Virus record (IMG/VR): IMGVR_UViG_3300005563_000038 | Location: 1 to 61,757 of that record | DNA from: a virus | Length of the DNA: 61,757 nucleotides | Strand: one strand, 5' to 3' | Shown: positions 33,295 to 41,873 of the stretch, piece by piece | How the letters are laid out: each line of letters starts with the position of its first letter | Position numbering within the stretch: the first letter of the stretch is position 1 | The notes under the pieces: generated by a model | Databases searched by the model: none | What the model saw: only the letters and a program-made list of their open reading frames with translations | Told to the model about the DNA's origin: nothing | Position numbers and translations under genes: made by a program

Positions 33295-34017
33295 ATGGCC
33301 GGAGATTTCCGTCCGCCTCCGCGGAAAAAAGTGATCCTGGATCACGCCAAGTTCCACCTGCGCGCGCCCAATGCCGCTGGCAAGACCGCATCGCTGCAGT
33401 GGCAGCTGATCTCGTCGAACCCGCGCATGGTCGTGTGGACCAACGATCCGAACGACACGATCAACAACGGCAAGATCCAGGCCGCCATGGGCGTGGCCAC
33501 GTTCTTCAGCGTGCTGCGCCTGATCGAGCAAGCCGCCAACTCCGAAGGTCCCTACAAGGAGAAGGTCGACAACAAGAACTTCACCTGGGCCGGCGGCAAG
33601 CGTTCCGACGAAGCGGTGGTCGAGTCCTCGACGATCATCCAGAAGGACGAAGATGGTCTGATCACCGTCTGCCTGTCCGCACCGCGTCGTCCCCAGATCC
33701 GCTTCCCGTTCATCAACGAGGACTTCCACCACTTCGTGCACCGTGATGGTTCGGTGTTCACCAAGGGCGAAGCCTCCAAGCTGACCGCGCTCGCGTTCTG
33801 TGACATGCTGCGCCCGATCTACGCGGCGCTGCTGGTCAAGGAATACGTCGAACCCCCGCCCAAGGAAGATCGCAACGGCGGCGGTGGTAACCGTGGTGGC
33901 GGTGGAGGCGGCGGTGGCCGCAGCTACAGCGGCGGCGGTGGCGGCGGTGGCAACCGCGGCGGTGGCGGCGCCCCGGCCGGTGGTGGCGCCGACGACGACG
34001 AAGGCATCGGCTGGTAA
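33295..34017 (+). CDS. Candidate single-stranded DNA-binding protein (240 aa)
   Basis: ATG at 33295 after an imperfect hairpin in the leader. Residues 1 to about 185 make a basic beta-rich domain (RKKVILDHAKFHLRAPN; SLQWQLISSNPRMVVWTND) followed by an acidic strand-rich half. Residues about 190-230 are a long Gly/Asn/Arg linker. The end GGGADDDEGIGW is acidic with a terminal aromatic residue, the architecture of bacterial SSB tails, which recruit replication partners through their acidic tip. Strong codon bias and a U-tract terminator suggest high expression. The family was not recognised; RNA binding is an alternative. Confidence 0.6.
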   Translation: MAGDFRPPPRKKVILDHAKFHLRAPNAAGKTASLQWQLISSNPRMVVWTNDPNDTINNGKIQAAMGVATFFSVLRLIEQAANSEGPYKEKVDNKNFTWAGGKRSDEAVVESSTIIQKDEDGLITVCLSAPRRPQIRFPFINEDFHHFVHRDGSVFTKGEASKLTALAFCDMLRPIYAALLVKEYVEPPPKEDRNGGGGNRGGGGGGGGRSYSGGGGGGGNRGGGGAPAGGGADDDEGIGW

Positions 34018-34036
34018 TTCGCCGACGCAGGCAACT

Positions 34037-34079
34037 GCATAAGGGCCCTGGAGACCACTACGGTCTCCAGGGCTTTTTG
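34037..34079 (+). terminator. 12-bp hairpin terminator, U-tract on plus strand
   Basis: GCCCTGGAGACC (34045-34056), five-base loop, GGTCTCCAGGGC (34062-34073), then TTTTTG. On the minus strand the same stem is followed by CCTTATGC. It ends the 31187-34017 unit. Confidence 0.9.
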
Positions 34080-34160
34080 TCCTGTAGAAAATTTCTCCAT
34101 ATATAAGGGCAAGTTTTACACCTTTGAGGAATAGAGTAGCGTGTGTTGTCTAGCGAAGAT

Positions 34161-34195
34161 TGAAAAGGGAATCAGACACATATCACGCTATTGAG
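34161..34195 (+). promoter_or_regulatory. Phage promoter candidate (CACATATCAC class)
   Basis: TGAAA (34161-34165), CACATATCAC (34177-34186), ATTGAG (34190-34195), spaced as in the other copies. It precedes the gene at 34276 with a leader of about 85 bases. Confidence 0.75.
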
Positions 34196-34275
34196 TCACT
34201 AGAAATGACGCTAGGGCTGAGCGCATAAAGTGCACATTCGCTTCAGTCCAACTGCAAACAAACCGGGTGCCATGC

Positions 34276-36045
34276 ATGCATATCAAAATCGATTTCAGTA
34301 ACCGGACGCCCTCGGCGGCCGGGCTGGTCATCTCGCATCGAAGTGAGCAACTCGTCTGGGACATTCCCAGTCAAGATGTCATGGCTGACTTCGACATCTT
34401 TGCCGAGATCAACGGCTATTGGGAGCAGTTGCCCGAAGCCGTGCAAGACAAGATCTTCAGTATCTACGCCAAGATCAACGAATCGCTGATGAACGACTGG
34501 GTGTTCGAAAACCAGATCTCGACGCTGCGTCCGTTGATCGCTGACCTGTTTCGGGCGCACCCCGAAGAAGACGTCTACATCTGGGTGTGGACCAAGGCCA
34601 ACGTGTCGGTGCCTTCGGGTCCCAACGGGATCAAGCGCACCTACGATCCCAAGCGTGATGACCACCGCATCGAGCGCACGTACATCGAAGACGACTATCG
34701 CAAGCTGATCGCGCTGTCGGTCGTGCTGCGGATCATGATCCCGATCTGGGGTCAGTTCATGCTCAATTCGAAGTCGCGCACCGACAACATGTTCAAGGAG
34801 TATCAGGCGTTCAGCTTGCTGGCGCTGGCTCCGGTCATGCAGTGGGAAGCGATGAAGCGGTTCACTGTCTTTGTCAACTACACGCTGCCCAAGGATCGCG
34901 CGTTGGACGCGGTGATCATCTCGGGTCTGAGCTCCCACGATTTCCCGGACTGGGTGCTGGCCATGACGGTCGTGCGGCGGCTGTGTCGTGGCGACGTGCG
35001 GGGCAACAACCCGGACGCAACGCTGGTGGCGCACCTGTTCGTGTATCTGTCGCAGCGCTTGCGTTCGATCGAATCGACCACGGGCAAGATCATCGGCAAG
35101 ACCACGATCGCCGATCATGGCGAGTCCGACTCGAACCTGTCGGTGCTGGAGAACTTCAAGATCAAGGAGTCCGTGCCGGCTGGCGACATCGCCGGGGTGA
35201 GCTTCTACATCAACTTCCAGCTCCAGAAGGTCCTGAACGAAGAGCCGCTGGGTCCGCTGGCACTGGCCAACCGGCTGTGTCGCGACTGGGAAGCCGAAGC
35301 CCATGGCAAGCCGATCATCTTCGATCCGAAGTTCCCGCAGCTGATCCGCATGTCGCACCTGAGCGTGCAGGCGCTGGCCACCGAACGGCTGACCAAGGTC
35401 CAGGTCATGCTCTCGGCCTGGGTCATGAGCCGTTACGTGCCGATCCGCTCGATCCCCAATCTGCAGAAGACCGATCTGCTGGGCATCATCACGTTCGCTC
35501 AAGCCTATCTGTGGCACCACGGTCACAAGGAACTGGCTGCGCTGTGCAGCGCCGTCGGCCGCAACGAAGGCGAAGAGACCATGAGCGCGCTGGCCGTGTC
35601 CATGGATGCGATCGAAAAGCCCGAGATGGCCGAGCTCATCAAGCGCTTTCCGTATCGCAAGCGTACCAGCAGCCGTTCGAAGACGGCCCGCTCGACGATT
35701 CCCGTGCTCTCGACCATCGACGACATGGTCGACATGGTGGCGCAGCAGTCCTGGAACTTGACCTTGCCCAAGGAATGGGTCAGTGTCATGACCGGACATG
35801 CCCGCAACCGGCGCTACAACGCGCCCTCCAACTTGCGGACCAAGCTGGCTCGACTTGTCATCGAGCTGGATGACCGCACGGCTCGCGTTCTGGGTGTGCG
35901 TGACACGATCTTCGATGTCACGCTCGAACAGTTCGCTGCCCGCGTGCGCACGGTGGCTGAAGACTACACCAGCCGAGATCGCGTGGCCGATGTCCCTTTC
36001 CAGGTGACGACAGCGCCGATCGACAATCCGTACGCCAACCTCTGA
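34276..36045 (+). CDS. Large unknown protein (589 aa), promoter-class partner of tubulin and shell genes
   Basis: ATG at 34276 (MHIKIDFSNRTP); an in-frame GTG at 34267 lacks a ribosome site. The 589-residue product is mainly helical, with Arg-rich segments (FPYRKRTSSRSKTARST near residue 460), a LFVYLSQRLRSIE helix and no catalytic motif. It shares the strong promoter motif with the tubulin, shell and RNAP genes. It lies between the RNAP beta' N-half and beta C-half. A non-catalytic subunit of the phage RNA polymerase (compare phiKZ gp68) is therefore possible, but that is a positional guess and a virion role is equally open. Confidence 0.85.
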   Translation: MHIKIDFSNRTPSAAGLVISHRSEQLVWDIPSQDVMADFDIFAEINGYWEQLPEAVQDKIFSIYAKINESLMNDWVFENQISTLRPLIADLFRAHPEEDVYIWVWTKANVSVPSGPNGIKRTYDPKRDDHRIERTYIEDDYRKLIALSVVLRIMIPIWGQFMLNSKSRTDNMFKEYQAFSLLALAPVMQWEAMKRFTVFVNYTLPKDRALDAVIISGLSSHDFPDWVLAMTVVRRLCRGDVRGNNPDATLVAHLFVYLSQRLRSIESTTGKIIGKTTIADHGESDSNLSVLENFKIKESVPAGDIAGVSFYINFQLQKVLNEEPLGPLALANRLCRDWEAEAHGKPIIFDPKFPQLIRMSHLSVQALATERLTKVQVMLSAWVMSRYVPIRSIPNLQKTDLLGIITFAQAYLWHHGHKELAALCSAVGRNEGEETMSALAVSMDAIEKPEMAELIKRFPYRKRTSSRSKTARSTIPVLSTIDDMVDMVAQQSWNLTLPKEWVSVMTGHARNRRYNAPSNLRTKLARLVIELDDRTARVLGVRDTIFDVTLEQFAARVRTVAEDYTSRDRVADVPFQVTTAPIDNPYANL

Positions 36046-36124
36046 ACGTTACCCAGTCCATCATCGTAAGTGCCTCTGCGGTGGTGGACTCCCCAGCTTC
36101 CATGACTAAAAGGAGAGAAGTGTC

Positions 36125-37630
36125 ATGAACCAACAAAACAACGGGACCATCTCGAGTGTTGAGATCATCAGCATGATCGTGACCCCGGCCGGCACCTATC
36201 AGGATCAGGTGCGGCGTCCGTACATCGCGCAAGCCACGGGCGACACGATCCGGGTGATCCAGGAACGATTCGACCAAGCCAATGGTCGGATGTCCACGGG
36301 TCTGTTCGACGGGGTGGCCTCCAACTTCGTGCAGCCGCAGATCCAGGCCGAAGGCGCGCCCATCGCCATCGCTGGTGGCTGGCGCCGGGAGCGATTCAAC
36401 TTCGTTCTCAAGGTCAAGGTGGTCAACAAGTTCGGCGGCCATTCGATCGACGTGATCAACGGCCACACCGACTACGCAGACATGTCGTTCTCGGGCATGC
36501 TCGATCCGCGCATCCGGTTCTTCATCAACGGCATCGTCCGGGTGGTGAGCACCAACCAGATGACAGGTCACGGCCTGGAGCTGACCGGCAAGGTCGTCGA
36601 CAGCTATCAGGTCTTTGCCAACCACAACTACGACGGTCCCAAGGACTTCTACAACAACGCCAACGATCCGAACCTGACCATGCGACCGGACGATGTCTTC
36701 GGCGCGCTGCAAGCGCACGAGTACACGACCAACCCGGATCTGATGGATCTGCGGGCCGTGGCCACCAGCCAGGCCAAGACGTCCCACCGCAACAATACCC
36801 TGTCGTCGGCTTACGCCGGCACGATCGTTCGCGGCTATGTGGACTCCGTGGTCAAGAACATGTACGCGGAAAACTCCAAGCAGGTCTATGCAGACGCCAT
36901 CGGCGCTACTGCGCAGCGCCCGCTCAACCGCGACGAGTTCATCCGGGCGCTGAACAACATGACCGGCTCGCCCGCGTCTGACAGCTTCCAGCTGATGGAC
37001 CTGTATCGCATGGATCCGATGCTCGAGTCGCCCAACGACGACCGCATCCGCATCGTGCGACCGCAACCTGTCGTGCGCATGGCCAGCTGGGGTGGCAACG
37101 GCCCGTCGGTGGAAGAAACGCCCAACGCGGCCAACTCCCAGCACTGGCAAGGCAACAACCACGAGACCCTGGCCGCCACCATCCTGGCCAATGGCCTGCC
37201 GGCCCTGCTGCTGGAGTATGGGATCGTCGAGCTCGTCTTTCAGGCAACCAATCATTCGCGCCAGCCGGTCATCGAGACCCTGTACGCCAATGGCCTGGCC
37301 GACAACTACGACTGTCGCCCGTTCCTGCCGTCGGTGGAAAACCGCATCCAGCGCGAGATCATCGACCAGATCTCGTACAACAACGATCTTCCGTACAAGA
37401 TCCGAGTTCACTGCGATGTGGCCTGGTCCACCAAGATCACCCTGCAGTTTCACAACGAAGTCGTCGAGTTCGTCTCGCCGACCTTCGCTGATTCGCTGAT
37501 GTCCCCGGTCATCACCGCCGACCGTGATCGACTCGGAGACGTCGCTCACTCGTTCGGTACTCTCGTTCAATCGCTCGTGCAGGTCAAGGGTCCGTCTCTC
37601 GAGATGGTCCGCGACTTCAGCAATTTCTGA
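36125..37630 (+). CDS. Large unknown protein (501 aa), probably structural
   Basis: ATG at 36125 with AAAAGGAGAG upstream, the best ribosome site of the region. The 501-residue product has a beta-rich N-terminal half (GGWRRERFNFVLKVKVVNKF; IRFFINGIVRVVSTNQM), a His/Asn-rich middle, and Arg/Asp-rich strands at the end. No enzyme motif or membrane helix. It reads like a virion structural protein of jumbo myophages. It lies between the 34276 and 37647 genes in one plus-strand unit ending at the hairpin at 39064. Confidence 0.88.
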   Translation: MNQQNNGTISSVEIISMIVTPAGTYQDQVRRPYIAQATGDTIRVIQERFDQANGRMSTGLFDGVASNFVQPQIQAEGAPIAIAGGWRRERFNFVLKVKVVNKFGGHSIDVINGHTDYADMSFSGMLDPRIRFFINGIVRVVSTNQMTGHGLELTGKVVDSYQVFANHNYDGPKDFYNNANDPNLTMRPDDVFGALQAHEYTTNPDLMDLRAVATSQAKTSHRNNTLSSAYAGTIVRGYVDSVVKNMYAENSKQVYADAIGATAQRPLNRDEFIRALNNMTGSPASDSFQLMDLYRMDPMLESPNDDRIRIVRPQPVVRMASWGGNGPSVEETPNAANSQHWQGNNHETLAATILANGLPALLLEYGIVELVFQATNHSRQPVIETLYANGLADNYDCRPFLPSVENRIQREIIDQISYNNDLPYKIRVHCDVAWSTKITLQFHNEVVEFVSPTFADSLMSPVITADRDRLGDVAHSFGTLVQSLVQVKGPSLEMVRDFSNF

Positions 37631-37646
37631 CAACAAGGAGTCCTAG

Positions 37647-39059
37647 ATGGACATCATCGATCTCTACAAGAGCATCCTGCAGAATGCAGCGATGCGAGCG
37701 GACGAGCACGGGTTCGTGTCGCTGTATCTGGCCGACCTCAAGCCGTCTCCGGTCGAGGTCAAGGGCAAGCGCCTGACGCTGCCCACGCGAGAACAGCTGG
37801 CCCAGCCCGACACCGACAGCCGCATCTTCTTTCATCCGCTGATCGAACAGCCGCATCGCGGCGAGTCCGAGGTGGTCGAGAAGCTGCGCGAGCACATCAG
37901 CCAGAACCTGAACCTGTCGCTGTGCTTCGTGGCCATCAGCCTGCTGCAACTGGCCACCTCGCCAGCCCAGCACCTGGGCCTGTCGCCGGACCAGACCGAG
38001 TACATGACCACGATCAAGGAAGCCGACGAAGAGACGATCGCGCGCTTCATCAAGCTGGCCGAAGCGATGGCAGCGCACGATCCGCGTCGCTCGTTCGTCA
38101 ACCTGTACGTCAAGCGCGGCGCCACAGTCGGTGGTCGCAAGCGCATGCGTGCCGGCATCGTCAGCTTCCCGCTGTACGAAGAGCTCAAGAAGGTGCCCGA
38201 GAAGGGCCAGCCCAACGAGGTCTTCGGCGTCAAGCTGCGCAAGGACGATCGAGCGGTGCTGACCAGCCTGCTCGAGTACATGCTGCCGGGCATCGACAAG
38301 CCCGAGAACTTCATCAGCGCCAGCGACTCGACCGTGGCGCCGTTCCTGGACGCCCTGATGAAGGCCGTGGGCAGTATCGCCGTGCACATCAACAACATGG
38401 TCGAGCTGTTCGCCAAGCCGCTGCCCCAGATGGAACAGCTCAAGTTCGACTTGGACTGGCAGGACTCGTTCGAGGACCTCACGCGACTGCTGCCGCAGAT
38501 CCGTGCGATTCCCGCTCAACCGGGCAATGAAGGCAAGGCGATCAAGACCCCGACCACCGGTGGTACTGTCGTTCCCGTGCCCGAGCTGTCCCACGTGCCT
38601 CCGGCCCAGGCCGCCGTGATCACGCCGCCCACGGCGCCTGCTCCGGCTCCCAGCCTGCCTGCGGAAGTCACGGGCAAGCCGGCGGTCGACCACTTCGGCA
38701 ACCCGATCGGCGTGGGCGCGGCGCCCAGGATCACCCCGCCCCCGGCGGTGCAGATCACGCCGCCTCCGGTGCAACCGCAGACCTATCCGGCACCCCAGCA
38801 CATGGGTGGCTACGGGTATCCGCAGCAGACCAACCCGTACCAGACCCAGCAGCCTCAGGCCGTGCCGCTGACGGCTTCGGGCAAGGTCAGCTTCCGTGAC
38901 GCGCTCGCGCAACGTCCGGACATCGCTGCGGCCGTGGGCTACGGTCAGCCGTCCTACGGCTATCGTGCCGGCAGCCGCCTGGACGACGAGCCGCGCTGGG
39001 CTCAGCCGTCCTACAACCGCGGCTACGGTGGCGGTGGTACGGACTTCAGCCGCATCTAA
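37647..39059 (+). CDS. Unknown protein with Pro/Gln/Tyr-rich C-terminus (470 aa)
   Basis: ATG at 37647 with AAGGAG upstream. Residues 1 to about 290 form a helical folded domain (MDIIDLYKSILQNAAMR; HISQNLNLSLCFVAIS). Residues about 300-470 are low-complexity: proline/valine/threonine, then Gln/Tyr/Gly-rich with repeated YGYP- and SYGY-like units ending GGGGTDFSRI. Such tails may mediate condensation or flexible attachment. Codon bias is strong. It is the last gene before the large hairpin at 39064. Confidence 0.87.
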   Translation: MDIIDLYKSILQNAAMRADEHGFVSLYLADLKPSPVEVKGKRLTLPTREQLAQPDTDSRIFFHPLIEQPHRGESEVVEKLREHISQNLNLSLCFVAISLLQLATSPAQHLGLSPDQTEYMTTIKEADEETIARFIKLAEAMAAHDPRRSFVNLYVKRGATVGGRKRMRAGIVSFPLYEELKKVPEKGQPNEVFGVKLRKDDRAVLTSLLEYMLPGIDKPENFISASDSTVAPFLDALMKAVGSIAVHINNMVELFAKPLPQMEQLKFDLDWQDSFEDLTRLLPQIRAIPAQPGNEGKAIKTPTTGGTVVPVPELSHVPPAQAAVITPPTAPAPAPSLPAEVTGKPAVDHFGNPIGVGAAPRITPPPAVQITPPPVQPQTYPAPQHMGGYGYPQQTNPYQTQQPQAVPLTASGKVSFRDALAQRPDIAAAVGYGQPSYGYRAGSRLDDEPRWAQPSYNRGYGGGGTDFSRI

Positions 39060-39063
39060 GGCG

Positions 39064-39136
39064 GCATAAAACCACAAGCCTGCTGCGCAGCCAACCGATT
39101 AACCCGGGAGGCTGCGCAGCAGGATCAGTGGTTTCT
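39064..39136 (-). terminator. Large bidirectional hairpin between convergent genes
   Basis: CCTGCTGCGCAGCC (39079-39092) is exactly inverted at 39110-39123, with an outer ACCAC/GTGGT extension. On the minus strand it is followed by TTTTATGCC; on the plus strand by TTTCTTCTTTTC. It serves the plus gene ending at 39059 and the minus gene ending at 39145. Confidence 0.88.
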
Positions 39137-39144
39137 TCTTTTCT

Positions 39145-39486
39145 TCAGTTCAGCCGTGCTTTGGTGTATTCGGCTTGACGAATCACCTCGATCTCATCGG
39201 GGCTGGCGATGAGCAACTGCGTCAGATCGGCAGGAACGTCCTGTGGTGACGAGAAGTTGTTCATGCGCATGACCACCCAATGCAGATACAGAGGGATCCC
39301 CATGTCCAAGAGTAGCCCGTTCAGATCGAATTCGAACCGGTACGCCTTGATGGGGTCGACGTTCATCACCGTGGTGCTGGCAGCCCCACGCAGATACGTC
39401 ATGTGATCTTCCAAGACATTACGGAACTGGTCCGTATAGTAGGCGCCGGTGCCCTGGGCCACCAGCATGGAGTCTACGGCAGACAT
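39145..39486 (-). CDS. Small unknown protein (113 aa)
   Basis: ATG at 39486. The 113-residue product begins MSAVDSMLVAQGTGAYYTDQ and has an amphipathic middle (DLNGLLLDMGIPLYLHWVVMRMNN) and a helical end (EVIRQAEYTKARLN). No family is recognised; a small virion protein is likely from composition. It is a single minus-strand gene inserted between two plus-strand blocks and divergent from the RNAP beta promoter at 39503. Confidence 0.85.
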   Translation of the reverse strand: MSAVDSMLVAQGTGAYYTDQFRNVLEDHMTYLRGAASTTVMNVDPIKAYRFEFDLNGLLLDMGIPLYLHWVVMRMNNFSSPQDVPADLTQLLIASPDEIEVIRQAEYTKARLN

Positions 39487-39502
39487 TTGAAAGGCTTTCT
39501 AA

Positions 39503-39537
39503 TCAAAGGGTCTTGAGACACATATCACTGACTTGGT
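39503..39537 (+). promoter_or_regulatory. Phage promoter candidate (CACATATCAC class) before the RNAP operon
   Basis: TCAAA (39503-39507), CACATATCAC (39519-39528), CTTGG (39532-39536), in the common spacing. The RNAP beta gene starts at 39681, giving a leader of about 145 bases. Confidence 0.75.
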
Positions 39538-39680
39538 AGCGATACAAGACTCGGAGATTTAAGTTGGAGTTTCACACTCCATCATAAAAACAGATGGTTT
39601 CAGTGCGATAAATGCATGGGCTCCAGGTCCGTGCAACCTCCCGTGCATCGTCGCATGCAGCGCGAAATAAGGATCCATTC

Positions 39681-41873
39681 ATGAGCGAAAGCGTTGTTTC
39701 AGCAAAGATGAAACACCCTCGCTGGCAACCCAATCAGATCTACCGGGAGCTGATGGGGGTGTTGAGTCTGTCGAGTTTCGACGGGTTCAATTCTGCCTCG
39801 AGAAAGCAGATGTTTTCCAGCCACATTGGCCAGGCCCTGGTCATCCGTGGTTCGACGGTTCGCCGCATCCAAACCGGGATGGAGCGCGAATACGGCAAGT
39901 ACACGTTCGCCCCGAAGTTTCCCGTGGATGCGCAGGTCATCCGCGTGCTCGAGCGCTATCCGCGCACGATCGACGCGGACAAGATCAAGCACAACCCGGA
40001 AATGTTGATCATCTACGAAGACGACAAGACTCGAACGGTCGGTTGTCTGTCGTTGGTCGACTACTATTCCAACCACCCGTATTTCGGCTTTGCGTATAAG
40101 CCCACACCGGCCTTGAAGAACATCCGCACGCCCAATGCGACGTTCGCCAAGGACACGATCTTGCAGAACTCGCCGGCCATCACGGACAACGGCGACTACA
40201 TGTACGGTTGTGAGTGCAATGTGGTCTTCATGTCACACCCGGCGGTGGCTGAAGACGGCATTCTGATCTCGCGGGACGTGCTGCCAAAGTTCGGCTTCAA
40301 GATCTACGATCGTCGCACGATCGAGTGGGGCTCCAAGCAGTATCCGGTCAACTGTTACGGTGACCAGGACAACTACAAGCCCTTCCCGGACATCGGCGAC
40401 TACGTTCGAGACGATGGCGTGCTGGGCGCGCTGCGCACCGAAGACCCCGATTACGGGCCGGTTGAGCAGTCCATCAACGCCACGCTCGAGTTCGACAACT
40501 GCTTTAATCACCTGGTCTATTCCGGTCGCCGTGGCGGCAAGGTCATCGACATCAAGGTGATGCACGATCCCGAAAGCCGCGTGCCTACCACGCTGATCGG
40601 CATGGACGTGCAGATGCAGCGCTATGACAAGGCGCGCCGGGCGTATTACCAGGCCATCGTCAACGAGTACGAAGCGCTGCGCAAGCATCGCAAGGAAAAG
40701 CTGACGCTGACCAAGGACTTCCATCGCCTGGTGGTCGAAGCCATCTCGGTGGTGGGCACACCGCGCCAGAAGCTCCAAGGCGTCAAGGGCGCCGACGAAC
40801 CCGTTTCCAAGCTGTATCGCGGCATCCCGCTGGACGATTGGCGTGTGGAGTTCGTCATCGAGCACGACGTGATCCCCACGGTCGGCTTCAAGCTGACCGA
40901 CACGCATGGCGGCAAGGGCGTCATCTGTCACATCGCCGAACCGCACGAGATGCCCGTGGACGCAGCCGGCAACCGAGCCGACATCGTCATGGCGCCCGAC
41001 GCTCGGATGGCGCGGATGAATCTGGGCGGTCTGTACGAACCCTACATCAACGCCGTCTCGCGCGACTTCCTGGTCGAGATCAAGCAAGCCCTCGATCTGG
41101 ATCCGAAGGTCACCGGCATCGTGCACTACGACATGCCTCGGATCAAGCAGCACCCCAACTATCCGGCTGTCGAAGCCCGGATCAAGCGGTTCTACGAGAT
41201 CATCAGCCCGCGTGTGCACAACTGGATGACCAGCGGCGACTACGGCAAACCCTTCGAGCAGCACGTGGAAGAGCTCCTCAAGGATGGGTTCTATCACTAC
41301 ATCCCGCCCGACAACGAACCTGAAGGCCCGCAGATCGTGCGCGACCTGCAGCGCGAGTTCAAGTCGGTCTATGGGCCCGTGACGTACATCGGCAACTCCG
41401 GTCTGAAGCGCACCACCAAGCGCCCGCACCGGATCGGTAGCATGTACATCATCGAGCTGGACAAGATCGGCGATGACCGCACTGCCGTGTCGTCTTCCAA
41501 GCTCCAGAACTTCGGTGTGCTGGCCCCGATCACCAGCCGGGACAAGAACTCGTCGCCGATCCGACGCCAAGCCATCCGAGCCTTCGGCGAGACCGAAGAG
41601 CGGATCATCGCAGCCAATGTGGACGATGAAACGATGGCCGAGCTGGGCGATCGCAACAACAACATCCTGACCCATCGGTTGATCCTGGACGCGCTGTATA
41701 ACGCGGACAAGCCAACCAACGTGGTCAACCTGGTCAATCGAGAGGAGAACCCGTTGGGCAATGCTCGACCACTGCAACTGGTCAAGCACCAAGCCTTCTG
41801 CGGCGGCTGGAAGTTCGTCTACGAACCCTACCAGCCCAATGTCTCGAACAACCTTGCGGAGATTGAAGAGTGA
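39681..41873 (+). CDS. RNA polymerase beta subunit, C-terminal half
   Basis: The 730-residue product shows the conserved beta regions in order: DGFNSASRKQMFSSHIGQA (34-52; rifampicin-pocket region), EDGILIS (191-197), KLTDTHGGKGV (404-414; KxRHGNKG equivalent), and DARMARMNLGGLYE (440-453; PSRMNxGxxxE). IGSMYIIELDKIGDD lies near the C-terminus. These line the catalytic cleft next to beta'. ATG at 39681 follows AAGGATC. Size suggests the non-virion enzyme of phiKZ-like phages (gp71-73 equivalent, from memory). Its stop overlaps the GTG start of the beta' C-half, so the two subunits are made together. Confidence 0.92.
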   Translation: MSESVVSAKMKHPRWQPNQIYRELMGVLSLSSFDGFNSASRKQMFSSHIGQALVIRGSTVRRIQTGMEREYGKYTFAPKFPVDAQVIRVLERYPRTIDADKIKHNPEMLIIYEDDKTRTVGCLSLVDYYSNHPYFGFAYKPTPALKNIRTPNATFAKDTILQNSPAITDNGDYMYGCECNVVFMSHPAVAEDGILISRDVLPKFGFKIYDRRTIEWGSKQYPVNCYGDQDNYKPFPDIGDYVRDDGVLGALRTEDPDYGPVEQSINATLEFDNCFNHLVYSGRRGGKVIDIKVMHDPESRVPTTLIGMDVQMQRYDKARRAYYQAIVNEYEALRKHRKEKLTLTKDFHRLVVEAISVVGTPRQKLQGVKGADEPVSKLYRGIPLDDWRVEFVIEHDVIPTVGFKLTDTHGGKGVICHIAEPHEMPVDAAGNRADIVMAPDARMARMNLGGLYEPYINAVSRDFLVEIKQALDLDPKVTGIVHYDMPRIKQHPNYPAVEARIKRFYEIISPRVHNWMTSGDYGKPFEQHVEELLKDGFYHYIPPDNEPEGPQIVRDLQREFKSVYGPVTYIGNSGLKRTTKRPHRIGSMYIIELDKIGDDRTAVSSSKLQNFGVLAPITSRDKNSSPIRRQAIRAFGETEERIIAANVDDETMAELGDRNNNILTHRLILDALYNADKPTNVVNLVNREENPLGNARPLQLVKHQAFCGGWKFVYEPYQPNVSNNLAEIEE

